Source: Halomonas sp. CH40 (lineage in GTDB: Bacteria; Pseudomonadota; Gammaproteobacteria; Pseudomonadales; Halomonadaceae). From it: a stretch of 64,000 nucleotides of DNA. The DNA lies in contig CP112982.1 in the NCBI GenBank assembly GCA_041875495.1, forward strand, positions 3,472,001 to 3,536,000, read 5' to 3'. Shown here piece after piece: positions 63,814 to 64,000 of the stretch (position 1 is the first letter of the stretch; every line of letters begins with the position of its first letter). The notes below the pieces were generated by a model. It had not been told where the DNA came from and ran no database searches. It was given only the letters and a program-made list of their open reading frames with translations. The position numbers and the translations under genes were made by a program.

Positions 63814-64000
63814 TCAGTTGCCTGGTCCCAGGCGCACCAGCAGCCGTGCGGTGATATCCCCAAGATACTCGGTAAACAGAGTGTCCATACTGGCGCGATA
63901 CTGTTCCGGGTCGGGGCTTGCCAGCAGCAGATAGCCAAGCGGCTCGCCCGCACTCAACCGGGTAACCGCGCAGGAGCCGGCCTTGTTAGGCGCGGCCACA
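63814..64000 (-). CDS. DUF484 family protein, C-terminal part (cut by window edge)
   Basis: The last ~62 residues are visible and end LLVRLGPGN. The segment AGEPLGYLLLASPDPEQY matches the C-terminal GAF-like part of DUF484 proteins, which sit upstream of xerC in gammaproteobacteria. The rest is beyond the right edge. Function unknown. Confidence 0.82.
   Translation of the reverse strand, partial: VAAPNKAGSCAVTRLSAGEPLGYLLLASPDPEQYRASMDTLFTEYLGDITARLLVRLGPGN

Overview
This window looks like chromosome from a halophilic gammaproteobacterium of the Halomonas type. The strongest marker is a complete teaABCD locus (45.25-48.86 kb) for the ectoine-specific TRAP transporter and its UspA-type regulator, with a binding protein that closely resembles Halomonas elongata TeaA. 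The acidic exported proteins, two further solute transporters, a PHB depolymerase and gammaproteobacterial gene orders (ubiK-comM; engB / cytochrome c4 / dsbA / EEP; DUF484-xerC-HAD) agree with this. Both window edges cut genes: speE on the left and a DUF484 gene on the right.

Layout. 0-5.4 kb: end of speE, then the general L-amino-acid ABC operon aapJQMP behind a textbook sigma-54 promoter with an upstream NtrC-like site. 5.5-9.8 kb: a host-attachment-family protein, a chemoreceptor with a FliA (sigma-28) promoter and an amino-acid-binding dCache motif, and the divergent finR-fpr pair. 9.9-13 kb: two PII genes and amtB (a second sigma-54 promoter drives glnK-amtB), with a phd/parE toxin-antitoxin pair lodged between them whose toxin is frameshifted. 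13.2-15.9 kb: ubiK, comM, and a higBA module bracketed by a duplicated comM 3' end. 15.9-21.5 kb: FMN reductase, lysophospholipase-like hydrolase, malate synthase G, thioesterase, TAT-exported serine hydrolase. 21.5-34.9 kb: a large leftward polyol operon (ABC importer, MtlD-type dehydrogenases, SDR, xylulokinase, transaldolase, HAD phosphatase, kinase) with a SorC-family regulator. 35-38.4 kb: thiS-thiG, trmB, a D-lactate-dehydrogenase-like gene.

38.4-40.9 kb is an accessory, visibly AT-richer patch. It holds a previously unlabelled leftward transcription unit that reads as a Fur-controlled small RNA (promoter with 17-bp spacing overlapping a Fur box, 5' hairpin, C/U-rich loop, terminator), a decayed IS4-family transposase, and a two-gene XRE-ImmA/IrrE protease plus PIN-nuclease module. 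41-49 kb: AEC transporter, Sco protein with a membrane-anchored partner, circularly permuted (type II) PHB depolymerase, FkpA, and tea. 49-55.3 kb: ABC-F protein YheS, dtd, a chalcone-isomerase-like protein, an intact ISL3-family element with a perfect 8-bp target duplication inside a repeat-rich spacer, and thiD. 55.4-64 kb: a TakP-like TRAP operon, EEP-family protein, dsbA, cytochrome c4, engB, HAD phosphatase, xerC and DUF484.

Functionally, the left third is dominated by nitrogen acquisition (aap, amtB, PII, amino-acid chemotaxis, two sigma-54 promoters), the middle by polyol catabolism feeding the pentose phosphate pathway, and the right by osmolyte and organic-acid TRAP uptake plus core housekeeping genes. 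Three transporter operons carry a strong hairpin directly after the binding-protein gene, a common way of raising binding protein over membrane subunits.
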